This document shows, one piece after another, positions 35,194 to 43,705 of a stretch of DNA of 64,000 nucleotides. The stretch lies in the NCBI RefSeq assembly GCF_004745825.1, contig NZ_SRLA01000001.1, positions 496,001 to 560,000 of the forward strand. The letters are read 5' to 3'. The translations under genes and the position numbers were made by a program. The first letter of the stretch is position 1; the number at the start of each line of letters is the position of its first letter. The notes below the pieces were generated by a model. The model searched no databases. It saw only the letters and a list, made by a program, of their open reading frames with translations, and had not been told where the DNA came from. The stretch comes from Hymenobacter fodinae (GTDB lineage Bacteria > Bacteroidota > Bacteroidia > Cytophagales > Hymenobacteraceae).

Positions 35194-36729
35194 TTACGGA
35201 GCCCACCCCGCGCTCTTAATGAATTCCGCTAGTCGCGGATCGTCGGCGGATAGGGGCGGCAGCCAAATGTCAACCGGCTCCCGGTTCCACCACCTTCCCT
35301 GGGCATTGCCTGGCTCTGCATACGTATAGCGGTAGCGCACCGCCCGGATATAGCGCGGTGGCCGCTCGGGGAAGGGATTCTGCGGAAACAAGCTGACTGC
35401 CCCCGGGTCATTGTGCAGGAGTTTCCAGACCAGGTTAAGCGTCCAGGGGTACTGCGCCGGCGACGACATAGCGGCAAACCACATCTGCCAGTCTAGCCGC
35501 AGCTGGTAGGGCGCAATCTGCGGCGGCCGCTGGTCGAGGGCCACCGGTAAGCCTTTGTAGAGGTAGGGCTTCCAGCGGGCCTGCTCATCGGGTTTCTCAT
35601 CCATCGTACCCTCAAACACCACGTTCAGGCGCTCCTGCCCCACCGAGCCAAAGGCGCCGTAGGTATTCACTAAATCGAAGGGGTCGAAGGAAGTATTCAT
35701 AATTTGCCCCGGCGAGACGATGTTCAGGGCCGGCTGAATGCTCAGGATGGCAATGAGCGCCGTTACCACCCACGCCGTGGTGCGCATGGGGCGAGATTCT
35801 TCGGCCTGCTCCGCCGCGGCTGCGGCCCGTTGCACTAATTGCTTCGGGAGAAGCCGGGCCCAAAACCCGTCATCAAAGCAGGCCAGTGCTGGCAGAATGG
35901 TCAGCCAGTTGAGAAAGGAGAGGTTGCCGCTGACGATAATGTTGAGCTGGAACAATACGATGACCACGCCCGCCATATGCCGGGCCAGGCGGGGCCCGAA
36001 CACGAAGAAAGGCGCTACCACTTCGGCCAGCCAGTTAAACCACACGCCTACTTGCAGTAAGGGTCGCGGCAGAAAGTGAAACCACCGGCTCAGCGGACCC
36101 GGTATCGGCTGGGTCTCGAAATGGTAGTAGAGGGCCGTGCTGTTGCGCCAGACTTCATCACCCCGCAGCTTAATCAAGCCCGCCCCGAGCATAATCCGGA
36201 AGTTCAGCCACCGGAACAGCACAATAATAGGCTTGGGGGGCGCGTACCGCGGGAAAGGGCGCAGGTCGAGCAACGGGCATAGGAAAATGGCGAGGAAACC
36301 GGTTTCCGTCAGCTGAATTTCCCAACCGTAGCCGTACCACTCCTGGCCTACGTGCACGAAGGACATATACAGCAACCACAGCACCGTCAGGAGCAGCGCG
36401 TTGGCGTAGCCGGCCACCACCACGCAGGAAAGCCCTAGGCCTATCCAAGCCCCCGTGAGCAAGGCCGCATCAGAATGATTGAGCCAGAACACGGAAGGCA
36501 ACCGCCAGAACCCTGCCCCCTCCGAGCCATAGGCACTAGCTACCTGCTGCAGGTAATTCCCGACCGGTAGCAGGCCGTGGGAGCCAATCAACGGCACAAT
36601 CTGATTGATAGCTACCAGAAAGGCAACCGCATAAAGCGCCCCGAGCAGGCGCAGAAGTACAAAGCGCGTGAGCCAGTAGGTGGGGGAGGGGCTGAGCGCC
36701 TGAGGAGCGCTGCCGGCGTCAAGTTCCAT
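35194..36729 (-). CDS. Lipase maturation factor family membrane protein
   Basis: This 511-residue polytopic membrane protein is related to eukaryotic LMF1, which helps lipases fold in the ER. The first helix carries FVLLRLLGALYAVAFLVA; NQIVPLIGSHGLLPV and YGYGWEIQLTETGFLAIFLC are the family marks. About nine helices (to 340) precede a soluble C-terminal domain ending WWNREPVDIWLPPLS. The bacterial role is unknown. It is a single unit. The 220-base gap to the glycosidase shows nothing of note. Confidence 0.9.
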   Translation of the reverse strand: MELDAGSAPQALSPSPTYWLTRFVLLRLLGALYAVAFLVAINQIVPLIGSHGLLPVGNYLQQVASAYGSEGAGFWRLPSVFWLNHSDAALLTGAWIGLGLSCVVVAGYANALLLTVLWLLYMSFVHVGQEWYGYGWEIQLTETGFLAIFLCPLLDLRPFPRYAPPKPIIVLFRWLNFRIMLGAGLIKLRGDEVWRNSTALYYHFETQPIPGPLSRWFHFLPRPLLQVGVWFNWLAEVVAPFFVFGPRLARHMAGVVIVLFQLNIIVSGNLSFLNWLTILPALACFDDGFWARLLPKQLVQRAAAAAEQAEESRPMRTTAWVVTALIAILSIQPALNIVSPGQIMNTSFDPFDLVNTYGAFGSVGQERLNVVFEGTMDEKPDEQARWKPYLYKGLPVALDQRPPQIAPYQLRLDWQMWFAAMSSPAQYPWTLNLVWKLLHNDPGAVSLFPQNPFPERPPRYIRAVRYRYTYAEPGNAQGRWWNREPVDIWLPPLSADDPRLAEFIKSAGWAP

Positions 36730-36844
36730 GCTGCTTCCAAGTACGAAAAGGTGCGTACCCTAGTACTCATTCGTGTGCAGCGGGTTATAGAGGAGCCACG
36801 GGCCAGTTGGTGAAAGTCACTTCCTCAACTGGCCTAGCCATGCC

Positions 36845-37888
36845 TTAATGCTTCATACCTTCCATGCCAACTGGGTGCTGCGACTTGCCTAGTTGGTCTA
36901 GGGCCGCCCGAAACCCAGTAGCTAGCTGTGCTGCCGGCCCGCGTCCGTAGTAGTGCAAAAACATCATATGGGGCTGGTCGAAGAGCATGTGGTTATGCAC
37001 GGCTACCACTTCGAGGTTATGGGCGCGCAGAGCCTTAATAACGGGGTTTACTTCGTGCTCCAGCATGGCAATGTCGCCGGCAATATGGGCATCGGCTTGT
37101 TTGCCGGCAAACGAAGCCCAGGAGTTTAGACCAATGGCGGCCGTCATTTCCGTGTTCATCATAACCACCTGCAGATCATCACGGCCCACGGTGTACTTGT
37201 AGGTGGGGCCATTTACCGTGCCTTGGTAGCCGGTTATCTTGTCTAGCGCGGGTAAGTCGAATAGCTCTTTGCCGGTGGGGGTAGCTCCGGCAGCGGGCGT
37301 AGCTGTGTTGCCAGCCTGCGACGCGGAGGCTGGCGGACTTGGGGGCTGGTTGGCCGGCAGCAGCTTCGAGTCTTTGAGCGTAGCGGCAAACTTACGGGCG
37401 AGTTCGGCCGGGCTTCCCATGCCATGGATATGCATGTAGAAAATGCGAGGCTCCTCGTAGAAAAAGTGGTTGTGCACGGCCCCAATTTCCAGCCCATTAG
37501 CCAGCGCAGCCGACATAAGCGGAGCCACTTCTTCCTGCAGCAGCACCGTGTCGCTCATGAGCATCGCCGATTTTCCGTCTAGCGTATGCTTGATGGCGGC
37601 CCAACCCCCAAAACCAAATGGAATAGGCACCGGCTCCCCCTTGATTTTCATCTTCAAGTCGTTGCGCGGCAGCGCGGTACTGTGAGTGGCCTGGGCCTCT
37701 ACGTAGGTGCCCTTCTTGCCCATGGCCGCTTCAATACTGGCAATTTCGGCGGGAGTTAACGGAGGCGTTTTGCCTTTAGGCAGTTGCGCTGGGTTGGTGG
37801 CACTAGCGGAATCAAAGCCAAGCAGGGAAGTAGCGCCGAGCAGTGCCGTGCTACGCAAGGCATCTCGGCGGGAAATAAACTGACTCAT
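36845..37888 (-). CDS. DUF1259 protein, tandem repeats, Tat-like signal
   Basis: This 347-residue secreted protein starts MSQFISRRDALRSTALLG. The twin arginines followed by a hydrophobic stretch suggest Tat export. Two DUF1259 domains follow (about 45-165 and 220-335), with GAVHNHFFYEEPRIFYMHIH in the first and VAVHNHMLFDQPHMMFLHYY in the second, separated by a Pro/Ala/Thr-rich linker. The paired His and Glu/Asp residues look like metal ligands. DUF1259 has no known function. The ATG at 37888 starts the signal. Confidence 0.88.
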   Translation of the reverse strand: MSQFISRRDALRSTALLGATSLLGFDSASATNPAQLPKGKTPPLTPAEIASIEAAMGKKGTYVEAQATHSTALPRNDLKMKIKGEPVPIPFGFGGWAAIKHTLDGKSAMLMSDTVLLQEEVAPLMSAALANGLEIGAVHNHFFYEEPRIFYMHIHGMGSPAELARKFAATLKDSKLLPANQPPSPPASASQAGNTATPAAGATPTGKELFDLPALDKITGYQGTVNGPTYKYTVGRDDLQVVMMNTEMTAAIGLNSWASFAGKQADAHIAGDIAMLEHEVNPVIKALRAHNLEVVAVHNHMLFDQPHMMFLHYYGRGPAAQLATGFRAALDQLGKSQHPVGMEGMKH

Positions 37889-38005
37889 AACACGCAAGCG
37901 AAGAGGATGGAAGTGGTCAGCTCAAGATAGCTAACATTTCAGCTCCAATCGGGCGATTGAGTAGCGAGTTAGGAATACGGGGCAAGCACATATAGGGCAA
38001 AGAAA

Positions 38006-38044
38006 AAGCCCGGTAAATGACTGGTGAAGTCGTTTACCGGGCTT
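38006..38044 (-). terminator. Terminator after tRNA-Asn
   Basis: AAGCCCGGTAAA (38006-38017) pairs with TTTACCGGGCTT (38033-38044) around a 15-base loop. On the minus strand a T run follows (bases 38003-38007). It begins 3 bases beyond the tRNA 3' end. Confidence 0.85.
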
Positions 38045-38047
38045 GTG

Positions 38048-38121
38048 CGCTCCCTCCTGGGCTCGAACCAGGGACCCTCTGATTAACAGTCAGATGCTCT
38101 AACCGGCTGAGCTAAGGAAGC
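38048..38121 (-). tRNA. tRNA-Asn (anticodon GTT)
   Basis: 74 bases on the minus strand fold as a tRNA. The acceptor GCTTCCT pairs with AGGGAGC with one G-T. The D arm GCTCAGCCGGTTAGAGC, anticodon loop CTGTTAA and T arm CCTGGTTCGAGCCCAGG are all present. The anticodon GTT reads Asn codons. The discriminator base is G, and the CCA end is not fully encoded. Confidence 0.96.
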
Positions 38122-38152
38122 GGTTATGGCGGCGTTTTTTGCCGTTGCTGGT

Positions 38153-38185
38153 GCAATATTAGAGCAAAGTTTTTGAAGCTCCAAA
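38153..38185 (-). promoter_or_regulatory. Probable promoter of tRNA-Asn
   Basis: On the minus strand TTTG at 38185-38182 and TAATATTG at 38160-38153 are separated by 21 bases. The -7 box has one mismatch to TAnnTTTG. It lies 31 bases upstream of the tRNA. Confidence 0.5.
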
Positions 38186-38216
38186 CATGATTAACTAAAA
38201 AAATAACCTGTTTTTT

Positions 38217-38663
38217 TTAGTTGGTGATTGTCAAGAGGTTGCCGGAGAGAGCGGTGTTGTATTGTCGTAAATTTCTCGTGGCCGGCCCGCCTTGCACTTG
38301 CCCCTGGAAGCTAAACTGCGATTTACAACAGGGGTCGTAGAGCCGGATAAATGGGTCAATTTTTATCCGGGCGCACGTATCAAGCGGTTGATAGGGACAG
38401 TTGCGCTCAAAGGCTAAGTAGCTAGAAGCGTTTTGCCGCACCACAATAATGCCCTTTACACCGCCATTAATATACACGGCCCCGTTATCAAAACGCAGGT
38501 TGCTGTTCTTTTGGTCGGTTAGCACCACCAACTCATTCACTGCCGCCAGCGGAATCTGGGGTTGGGCATCGTTGGAGTTGTTGCAAGCTGCCAGCAGTGC
38601 CGACAGGGCTAATGCACCTCCCAATGATAGTGTGCGGAAGGAAGTAGACAGGCTTTGAAGCAT
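38217..38663 (-). CDS. Lipoprotein with a degenerate Rieske-like domain
   Basis: This 148-residue lipoprotein has a lipobox (ALLAAC, Cys about 27). The rest looks like a Rieske fold. RNCPYQPLDTC stands where box 1 (C-x-H...C) is expected and DPCCKSQFSFQGQVQGGPAT where box 2 (CPCHGSxF...GxVxxGPA) is. The iron ligands are largely lost: His to Tyr in box 1, Cys to Asp and His to Cys in box 2. The Cys pair that forms the disulphide is kept, so the fold may be stable without a 2Fe-2S cluster. The CC-type box may be a family trait in Bacteroidota. Function unknown. Confidence 0.75.
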   Translation of the reverse strand: MLQSLSTSFRTLSLGGALALSALLAACNNSNDAQPQIPLAAVNELVVLTDQKNSNLRFDNGAVYINGGVKGIIVVRQNASSYLAFERNCPYQPLDTCARIKIDPFIRLYDPCCKSQFSFQGQVQGGPATRNLRQYNTALSGNLLTITN

Positions 38664-38808
38664 AAGAAAGTAGAGTACGCGCACTGGCCTAAACGAAGCG
38701 GAACCGCGCCCAAGTATAGTGCTCTAGGCCACTAGCTAAGATGAGCTGTGGGCAGCGGTAGCAGGAGAAGAGAAAACGCCGCTCAATGGTTTAAGTTGAA
38801 CACAAAAA

Positions 38809-38845
38809 GAACAGCTCTCTTCTGTCAGGCAGAGGAGAGCTGTTC
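38809..38845 (-). terminator. Terminator after pheS
   Basis: GAACAGCTCTC (38809-38819) pairs with GAGAGCTGTTC (38835-38845), with an inner TCTG/CAGA. On the minus strand T residues follow (38803-38808). Confidence 0.85.
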
Positions 38846-38872
38846 CGATAGTATTTAGCTAGACCAATAGGC

Positions 38873-39910
38873 CTACTGCACGCCCTCAAACTGACGCAGG
38901 AAGCGCAGGTCGTTTTCCGTGAAGAGGCGCAGATCTTTGATCTGATACTTGAGCATGGTAATGCGCTCAATGCCCATGCCCCAGGCATAGCCGCTGTAGC
39001 GCTCCGGGTCGATGCCCGACTGCTCTAGCACGGCGGGGTCCACCATGCCGCAGCCCCCAATTTCAACCCAGCCGGTGTGCTTGCAGATATTGCAGCCCTT
39101 ACCCTTGCAGATCAGGCAAGTAATATCAATTTCGGCACTGGGCTCAGTGAAGGGAAAGAAGGATGGGCGGAAGCGCACCTCTATATCATCACCGAACAGC
39201 TCTTGCACGAAGTGGTACACGGTCTGCTTCAGGTCGGCGAAGCTTACGTTCTCATCCACGAACAACGCCTCTACCTGATGGAACATCATGTGGGCCCGGG
39301 CCGAAATGGCTTCGTTGCGGTATACGCGGCCGGGCATGATGCTGCGGATGGGTGGCTTCTGGGTCTGCATTACGCGCACCTGCACTGGGCTGGTATGTGT
39401 GCGCAGTACCCACTCCTGCTCGCCGGGGGTGCGGCGCACGAAGAAGGTGTCCTGCATGTCGCGGGCGGGGTGGTTCTCGGGGAAGTTGAGGGCCGTGAAG
39501 TTGTGCCAGTCGTCCTCAATCTCGGGGCCCTCGGCTACGTTGAAGCCAATGCGGGCCAGAATGCGCACAATTTCTTCGCGCACCAAGCTCAAAGGGTGGC
39601 GCGTACCCAGCGCATTGGGTACCGTAGGCAGGGTGTAGTCAAAGGTTGGGTCGGCGGGCGCATTTGCGGTAGCAGCCTCTAGCTCCTGCTGGCGCTGCTC
39701 AAACCGGGCCAGGGCCTGCTGCTTGAGCTGGTTGAGCTCTTGCCCAACAGCTTTGCGCTGCTCCTGTGGTACCGTTTTGAGCTGGTCAAACAGATCCGCC
39801 AATTGACCTTTACGGCCCGTGAAAGCAATCCGGAACTGGTCCAGCTGTTCCGGGGTGGTTACGTCGTACGCTTCGATTTCGGCCCGCAGCCGCGCGATGT
39901 TGTCCTGCAT
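38873..39910 (-). CDS. pheS: Phenylalanyl-tRNA synthetase alpha subunit
   Basis: This class II aminoacyl-tRNA synthetase subunit charges tRNA-Phe together with PheT. The protein has 345 residues. The N-terminal coiled-coil helices (about 1-85) bind tRNA. The catalytic core has GPEIEDDWHNFTALNFPENH, ARDMQDTFFV, the Phe-pocket region FRPSFFPFTEPSAEIDI and GMGIERITML (motif 3). The ATG at 39910 gives the normal MQDNIARLRAEI start; a longer frame reaches 39955. pheT is not adjacent, which is normal in Bacteroidota. A TACCTTTG box sits just before the ATG. Confidence 0.97.
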   Translation of the reverse strand: MQDNIARLRAEIEAYDVTTPEQLDQFRIAFTGRKGQLADLFDQLKTVPQEQRKAVGQELNQLKQQALARFEQRQQELEAATANAPADPTFDYTLPTVPNALGTRHPLSLVREEIVRILARIGFNVAEGPEIEDDWHNFTALNFPENHPARDMQDTFFVRRTPGEQEWVLRTHTSPVQVRVMQTQKPPIRSIMPGRVYRNEAISARAHMMFHQVEALFVDENVSFADLKQTVYHFVQELFGDDIEVRFRPSFFPFTEPSAEIDITCLICKGKGCNICKHTGWVEIGGCGMVDPAVLEQSGIDPERYSGYAWGMGIERITMLKYQIKDLRLFTENDLRFLRQFEGVQ

Positions 39911-39917
39911 AATACTG

Positions 39918-39925
39918 CAAAGGTA
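39918..39925 (-). promoter_or_regulatory. -7 box of the pheS promoter, close to the start codon
   Basis: On the minus strand TACCTTTG ends 7 bases before the pheS ATG, so the leader would be very short or absent. Confidence 0.5.
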
Positions 39926-40116
39926 GGCGTTGCGACGATGAATTGCCGGGCCCATTTTGTGGAGTGGCCTAGGTCGCTGAAAAGTTGGTACGGTTGCTGC
40001 CTAGTGTTGAGTACAAGTGGCAATTGGGGCTGAACGTGGGGCGCCACCCGTCGGCCGGCTACTGTCGGGCCCGGATGTACCGGGTGAAGTGTTTCCTTCT
40101 TTTGGTTCTTCCTTCC

Positions 40117-40641
40117 ATGAAACGTTTTCTGCTTGCGGCCGTCGTAACGGCTACCTTCTTCAGCACGCCCACTGCTCAAGCTCAAACCAACGCCAAGCCA
40201 AACAAGCCTGCCAACTCCAGCGTGGCACCGGCCGCGCGCCCCACTGCCGAAGCCGAGTGGCCTACGCTCGAAACCTGGAACACGCCTCCTACAGAAACCG
40301 GCTGGGAAACGGCCGCTACTGCCCCTGATGCTGACCCGATGATGCGTTCTTCGGGCGTGCTAGTGGCTCCGGGCATGAGCTCTTCTCCGTACCGAGGCAC
40401 CAGCACCGATTATAATGGTCGGCCCGTGGCCAAGCCTAAATCGATGCGGCCGCGCTCGGTAGCGGTAGTGTCCGATGACCCCATGATGCATTCATCCGGT
40501 GTGCAAATTGCGCCGGGCATGAACACGGCACCCTACCGCGGCGTCAGCACCGACTACCAGGGCCGTCCGTTGCGGAAAACTTCTGCTGCCGATACCCGAG
40601 CCGCAACCACTACGGCTGGCTCTGTAGCGGCGCAGTGGTAA
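40117..40641 (+). CDS. Secreted protein with two copies of the APG-x9-TDYxGRP motif
   Basis: I do not recognise the family. The 174-residue protein has a signal peptide (MKRFLLAAVVTATFFSTPTA, cleaved near AQA-QT). Two repeats follow: SSGVLVAPGMSSSPYRGTS then TDYNGRPVAK, and SSGVQIAPGMNTAPYRGVS then TDYQGRPLRK. Each is preceded by a DPMM(R/H) group. The repeats are 40-50 residues apart. The rest is Pro/Ala/Thr-rich and probably disordered. The next two genes encode proteins with the same motif. The ATG at 40117 starts the signal peptide. Envelope location is inferred; the function is unknown. Confidence 0.8.
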   Translation: MKRFLLAAVVTATFFSTPTAQAQTNAKPNKPANSSVAPAARPTAEAEWPTLETWNTPPTETGWETAATAPDADPMMRSSGVLVAPGMSSSPYRGTSTDYNGRPVAKPKSMRPRSVAVVSDDPMMHSSGVQIAPGMNTAPYRGVSTDYQGRPLRKTSAADTRAATTTAGSVAAQW

Positions 40642-40675
40642 GTATATGCTAAGCGGCTTGCACTAAGTGGCCTAG

Positions 40676-40709
40676 AATGGCCCGGTCATTCATCCGTGAC
40701 CGGGCCATT
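40676..40709 (+). terminator. Hairpin after the first TDYxGRP gene
   Basis: AATGGCCCGGTCA (40676-40688) pairs perfectly with TGACCGGGCCATT (40697-40709), loop 8 bases. The T run is short (TTGTCG). It separates the first from the second motif gene. Confidence 0.7.
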
Positions 40710-40764
40710 GTCGTATGTGGAGACTCACGCAGTAACCAGTTTCTCACGCATTATCTCACCGCTT

Positions 40765-41097
40765 ATGAAAACGCATGTACTTTCTTGGATGGGCGCCTTG
40801 GCGCTGTTTGCCTTTTTAGCTACTCCCGCCCAAGCGCAGCAAACCAGAAAGAAGAGCACGTATAACCGGGCGCGGTCGGGGGCCTATGCGCGCTACGACC
40901 GCTCGGCGCGGCGAGACGAAGAAAACCTGAAGCTGGCCCCGGGTATGCGCCTGAACATGCCCAGCCCACCCACTACCGACTACATGGGGCGACCCTTGAA
41001 AAAGAAACCTGCTCGGCCTAGCACCACTATTAACACGTTTTCGGCGGGGGCCACACCTGCTGCTCCTGCTAAGCCTGCCACTAAAAAACGGCGTTAG
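40765..41097 (+). CDS. Small secreted basic protein, one TDYxGRP motif
   Basis: This 110-residue protein has a signal peptide (about 1-24, ending AQA-QQ). A basic stretch with RKKSTYNRARSGAYARYDR leads to LAPGMRLNMPSPPTTDYMGR and a PLKKK continuation. The tail is Lys/Pro/Ala-rich and ends KKRR. It belongs to the same group as the genes before and after it. The start at 40765 opens the signal peptide. The protein is highly basic, so binding to acidic polymers such as LPS, exopolysaccharide or nucleic acid is possible (inference). Confidence 0.75.
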   Translation: MKTHVLSWMGALALFAFLATPAQAQQTRKKSTYNRARSGAYARYDRSARRDEENLKLAPGMRLNMPSPPTTDYMGRPLKKKPARPSTTINTFSAGATPAAPAKPATKKRR

Positions 41098-41538
41098 CCA
41101 ACCGGATACGGTATCAATGGATTTCAGGCTGGATGATGGTCATATTATTCAGCCTGAAACCATTGGCGCTCAATGCTAAGCGTAAGCCTTACCCACTAGT
41201 AGTGTACAATATTGTAGGCGGGAACTGGCCTAGAAAGCTGGGGTAACGCTGGCGTAGCCAACAGTAAACTAAGAGCTGAGTCTCAACCTAGTTAAGCGGG
41301 GGAGAACAGCAACAAGTTGAAGTATTGGCTATCGAAAGAAATTTTAGTGCAAAATGCTCGCTTGTGGAATACTGAAGTGCATTGCTTGTCGTTGACAGTG
41401 CTCTCTCTCGGTCTGATGGTGGCCCACAGGAACTTCTAGTAAATCTGCGCGTTTAGGAGAAAAATCCGGGAGGCATAATTTCCTGACCTGCCTAGGCTAC
41501 CGTAACTTGCAGCTTCAATCCCTCAATTGGCAATTTCG
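41098..41538. other. Non-coding stretch with one hairpin
   Basis: This 441-base gap holds a hairpin, CAATGG and TTTCAGGCTG (41115-41131, one extra base) against CAGCCTGAAACCATTG (41150-41165), probably a terminator for the upstream gene. Beyond it I find no coding frame with credible features, no tRNA and no clear promoter. One GGCCTAG motif is at about 41226. Confidence 0.5.
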
Positions 41539-42186
41539 ATGACTCGTTTCTTCTTTCCGATACTTCTGGTAGGCGGGGTACTGGTGGCTTCTTCCGCCCA
41601 GGCTCAGTCTAAAAAGTCCTCCGATGGGTGGGGCTCTTCTGACGGCTGGGGCGCTCCGGCGCCGGCCAAGAAAACCACCACTAAGAAGGCCGTAGCTCCA
41701 GCAGCGCAGGCTGCGCCTACAACGCCAGCAACTGCTCCGGCGGCTACACCTACTGCTCCGGCGGGCGCTGAGGCGGCTGGTGGCTGGGGTGGTGCCACGG
41801 GGTCTGCCGCTGGGGGTGGTGCCGCCATGGGCGGGGCCGATGCTCCTCAGCCTATCGGGGCCAGCATTGCGCCTGGGTTTACGGCAGCTCCTTCACGTCG
41901 TCCTACCACTGACTATCGGGGCCGCCCACGGGCGCCTTATGTGCGTCGCTCAGTACGTACCGAAGATCCAGTTCCGCCAGCACCCGCTCCTATTCCAGTA
42001 GCGGTTCCGGAGCCCGAGCCCGCTCCAGTAGCAACGCAGCCAGCTGCCCCCAAGGCGGCTGCGGCTTCAGCTGGCACTAAGAACGCCGGGGCAACATCAA
42101 CCAAAGCGGCTGCTCCAGTTAAGAAAGCTGCTCCTGCCAAGAAAAAGGCCGATGACGGCTGGGGCAGTGGTGGTAGCGGCTGGTAA
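41539..42186 (+). CDS. Secreted Ala/Pro-rich protein with one TDYxGRP motif
   Basis: This 215-residue protein has a signal peptide (MTRFFFPILLVGGVLVASSA, then QAQ). SSDGWGSSDGWGAP opens the mature part, then a long Ala/Pro/Thr linker, then SIAPGFTAAPSRRPTTDYRG with RPRAPYVRR after it, a second Pro/Ala/Lys linker and a C-terminal DDGWGSGGSGW. The DGWG units at both ends are a second repeated element. This is the third member in a row with the APG-x9-TDY-x-GRP motif. The linker is low complexity and likely disordered. The function is unknown. Confidence 0.78.
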   Translation: MTRFFFPILLVGGVLVASSAQAQSKKSSDGWGSSDGWGAPAPAKKTTTKKAVAPAAQAAPTTPATAPAATPTAPAGAEAAGGWGGATGSAAGGGAAMGGADAPQPIGASIAPGFTAAPSRRPTTDYRGRPRAPYVRRSVRTEDPVPPAPAPIPVAVPEPEPAPVATQPAAPKAAAASAGTKNAGATSTKAAAPVKKAAPAKKKADDGWGSGGSGW

Positions 42187-42209
42187 GCTACTCTCTAGGC
42201 AATCCTCAT

Positions 42210-42252
42210 AAAAAAGAGCCCGGCTACTTCTGAAGTAGTCGGGCTCTTTTTA
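42210..42252. terminator. Bidirectional terminator
   Basis: AAAAAGAGCCCGGCTACTTC (42211-42230) pairs with bases 42232-42251 with one G-T pair. A and T runs on each side fit termination of the plus-strand gene ending at 42186 and the minus-strand M16 peptidase ending at 42291. Confidence 0.9.
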
Positions 42253-42290
42253 TTTCTGTAGTGGCCTAGGCCTTTATTGAAATACAAAAG

Positions 42291-43583
42291 CTAGCTACCA
42301 GCTTCCGTGACTAGTGCCGGAGACTCTTCATTCTCAACGACAGATTTAGGCTGGGCCCGATAGTATAGGGTGCTGCAGTTGTCGGGCCGAAGGACCTCTT
42401 GGGCGGCAGCTCGCACCCGCTCGGGAGTAACGGCCTGCACCTTGGCGCTTTCTTGGTTTACTAAGTCAGCGTCGCCTAGAAGTTTGCTGTAGGCCAAATT
42501 CATGGCCCGGTGCAAGAGCTCAATCTCGCTGAACACAATGCTGGCTTCGGCTTGATTTTTCACTTTTTCCAGCTCTTGCTCCGCTACCAGTTCTTCGCGC
42601 AGTTGGGCAACTACCTGCTCTACGGCGGCATCAGCTTCTTCCAGCGAGACTCCGGCGTTCAGCTTACCACTCACTACCAGCAAGCCTGGCTCTAGGGAGC
42701 CCATAACCGAGGCCGAAATGGCGTTAAACAGAGGGTGCTCCTTCACCAGTTGCTGGTACAAGCGGCTTGATTTCCCCCGGCCCAATACGTCGCTGAGCAG
42801 GTCAACATCATAGTAGCGGGCATCGCCACGGCCGGGCATGTGGTATACTTTGTAGAGCGCCGAAACCGGCACGTCGGCCTGCACTTCCAGAAAGCGGGCT
42901 TCAGTCTGGCGGGGCTCCTGAGGCAACTGCCGCTCATAGCGGGTGCCGGCCGGAATGGGACCAAACCACTTCTCGGCTAGGCGCTCCGCCTCGGCGCGGG
43001 TTACAGCGCCAGCAACCACTAACACGGCATTAGAAGGAGAGTAGTGCTTAGCGAAGAAGTCGCGCACCTGCTGCATAGTCGCGTCTTCAATATGGCTAAC
43101 CTCCTTACCGATGGTGGCCCACTGGTATGGGTGCTGCTGGTAGGCCAGGGGGCGCAGCTTCAGCCATACGTCGCCGTAGGGCTGGTTAAGGTAATTCTGC
43201 TTGAATTCCTCCACCACCACTTTGCGCTGCACCTCTAAGCCATTCTCCGAGAAGGCCAGGCTCAGCATACGGTCCGATTCCAGCCAGAAGCCGGTTTCGA
43301 GGTTAGCAGCGGGCAGCGTGAGGTAATAGTTGGTAATGTCGGGGGAGGTGAAGGCGTTGTTTTCGCCGCCCACCATCTGCAGGGGCTCGTCGTAGCTGGG
43401 AATGTTTACCGAGCCCGAAAACATCAGGTGCTCAAACAAATGGGCAAAGCCGGTGTGGGCGGGGTCTTCGTCGCGGGAGCCTACATTGTACAAAATGTTC
43501 AGCACCGCCATGGGCGTGCTGTGGTCTTCGTGCACAATGCAACGCAGGCCGTTAGAAAGCGTGAATTCTTCGAATTGAATCAT
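42291..43583 (-). CDS. M16 family zinc metallopeptidase (insulinase-like)
   Basis: This 430-residue pitrilysin/insulinase-type peptidase has HLFEH at 48-52, the inverted zinc motif with catalytic Glu51. Downstream NGLEVQRKVVVEEFKQNYLN holds the third zinc ligand Glu. The R/Y pair and the second half-domain (about 230-420) follow. There is no signal peptide, unlike many periplasmic members. A second M16 partner gene usually present in such pairs is not next to it. It could form a homodimer or work with a distant subunit. Confidence 0.93.
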   Translation of the reverse strand: MIQFEEFTLSNGLRCIVHEDHSTPMAVLNILYNVGSRDEDPAHTGFAHLFEHLMFSGSVNIPSYDEPLQMVGGENNAFTSPDITNYYLTLPAANLETGFWLESDRMLSLAFSENGLEVQRKVVVEEFKQNYLNQPYGDVWLKLRPLAYQQHPYQWATIGKEVSHIEDATMQQVRDFFAKHYSPSNAVLVVAGAVTRAEAERLAEKWFGPIPAGTRYERQLPQEPRQTEARFLEVQADVPVSALYKVYHMPGRGDARYYDVDLLSDVLGRGKSSRLYQQLVKEHPLFNAISASVMGSLEPGLLVVSGKLNAGVSLEEADAAVEQVVAQLREELVAEQELEKVKNQAEASIVFSEIELLHRAMNLAYSKLLGDADLVNQESAKVQAVTPERVRAAAQEVLRPDNCSTLYYRAQPKSVVENEESPALVTEAGS

Positions 43584-43705
43584 AGGAAAAGCAAGGGGGA
43601 GGGGCCAAGAGGCCTACAATATACCTAACCAGCCGCCGGAAACAGAAGTTTCGGGCGGCTGGCAGGGGAACTTGCCGAATGTACGTGCGCGGCTACTGCG
43701 TGGGT

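Noticed and set aside
38048..38121. Whether the tRNA could be a pseudogene
   Set aside because: All stems pair well, with only one G-T in the acceptor, and a promoter-like region and a terminator flank it.
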